From an uncultured Fidelibacterota bacterium (GTDB lineage Bacteria > Marinisomatota > Marinisomatia > SCGC-AAA003-L08 > GCA-002707645), in NCBI GenBank assembly GCA_913020255.1, contig CAJWAW010000030.1, positions 1-7,555 of the forward strand: a stretch of 7,555 nt of DNA. Direction: 5' to 3'. Made by a program: the position numbers and the translations under genes. The notes under the pieces were generated by a model that was not told the origin of the DNA, did not search any database, and saw nothing but the letters and a program-made list of their open reading frames with translations. Shown in pieces: positions 7,330 through 7,555 of this stretch. Every line of letters begins with the position of its first letter. Position 1 is the first letter of the stretch.

Positions 7330-7555
7330 TAATCAAGTTTATAGACTAATTAGTACCACTCGACTTAATATATTACTATACTTACATCTATGGCCTATCA
7401 ACCCGGTAGTCTACCGGAAGTCTATTGTCCGAAGACAGGAAATCTTATCTTAGGATAGGTTTCGCGCTTATATGCTTTCAGCGCTTATCCTTAGTAAACG
7501 TAGCTACCCTGCGATGCTACTGATGTAACAACAGGTACACTAGAGGTTTACCCGC
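7330..7555 (-). rRNA. rrl: 23S ribosomal RNA, 3' part (partial)
   Basis: The last roughly 226 bases of 23S rRNA on the minus strand; the 5' remainder lies beyond the right edge. Conserved blocks are recognisable: GATAAGCGCTGAAAGCAT, TAAGCGCGAAACC, GGGTTGATAGGCC and GAGTGGTACTAATTAG. The 3' end is placed near ACTTGATT (7338-7331), the strand that normally pairs with the 23S 5' end. Base composition is visibly more G+C-rich than the protein genes, as usual for rRNA in A+T-rich genomes. Confidence 0.95.

Overview
The window is strongly A+T-rich, compactly organised bacterial DNA in which every supported gene lies on the minus strand, so transcription runs from right to left. The right edge holds the end of a ribosomal RNA operon: the 3' part of 23S rRNA (about 7330-7555, running off the window), a short A+T-rich spacer, 5S rRNA (about 7152-7267) and a perfect-inverted-repeat terminator (7114-7144). 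The organism cannot be fixed from the sequence alone. The A+T-rich codon use, FCB-like 23S 3' end, Ig-plus-barrel outer-membrane protein and Asp/Asn-rich loops would fit an FCB-superphylum bacterium, perhaps a marine one such as Marinimicrobia/SAR406. This is inference; the rRNA piece would settle it.

Immediately downstream of the terminator begins a tightly packed four-gene operon. In order of transcription it encodes: (1) a 389-residue secreted/envelope protein of unknown function (7057-5888), preceded by a Shine-Dalgarno-like AGAGG; (2) a 255-residue exported FecR-domain protein (5891-5124), overlapping gene 1 by 4 nt; (3) a 947-residue protein with a signal peptide, two Ig-like domains and a long C-terminal part that looks like an outer-membrane beta-barrel (5110-2267), 13 nt after gene 2; and (4) a CHASE2-domain class III nucleotide cyclase (2265 to beyond position 1), 1 nt after gene 3. 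The cyclase reading frame is open over all 755 visible codons; its C-terminus is cut off by the left window edge.

The most interesting reading is that the operon encodes one envelope-spanning signalling unit. An outer-membrane barrel and two periplasmic or surface proteins (one a FecR domain without the usual anti-sigma and membrane parts) would feed a periplasmic CHASE2 sensor, whose cytoplasmic cyclase carries all the residues needed to make cAMP. The domain assignments for the cyclase and FecR are firm. The coupling of all four proteins is inferred from gene order, overlaps and predicted location. No mobile element, CRISPR array, tRNA or second operon was seen.
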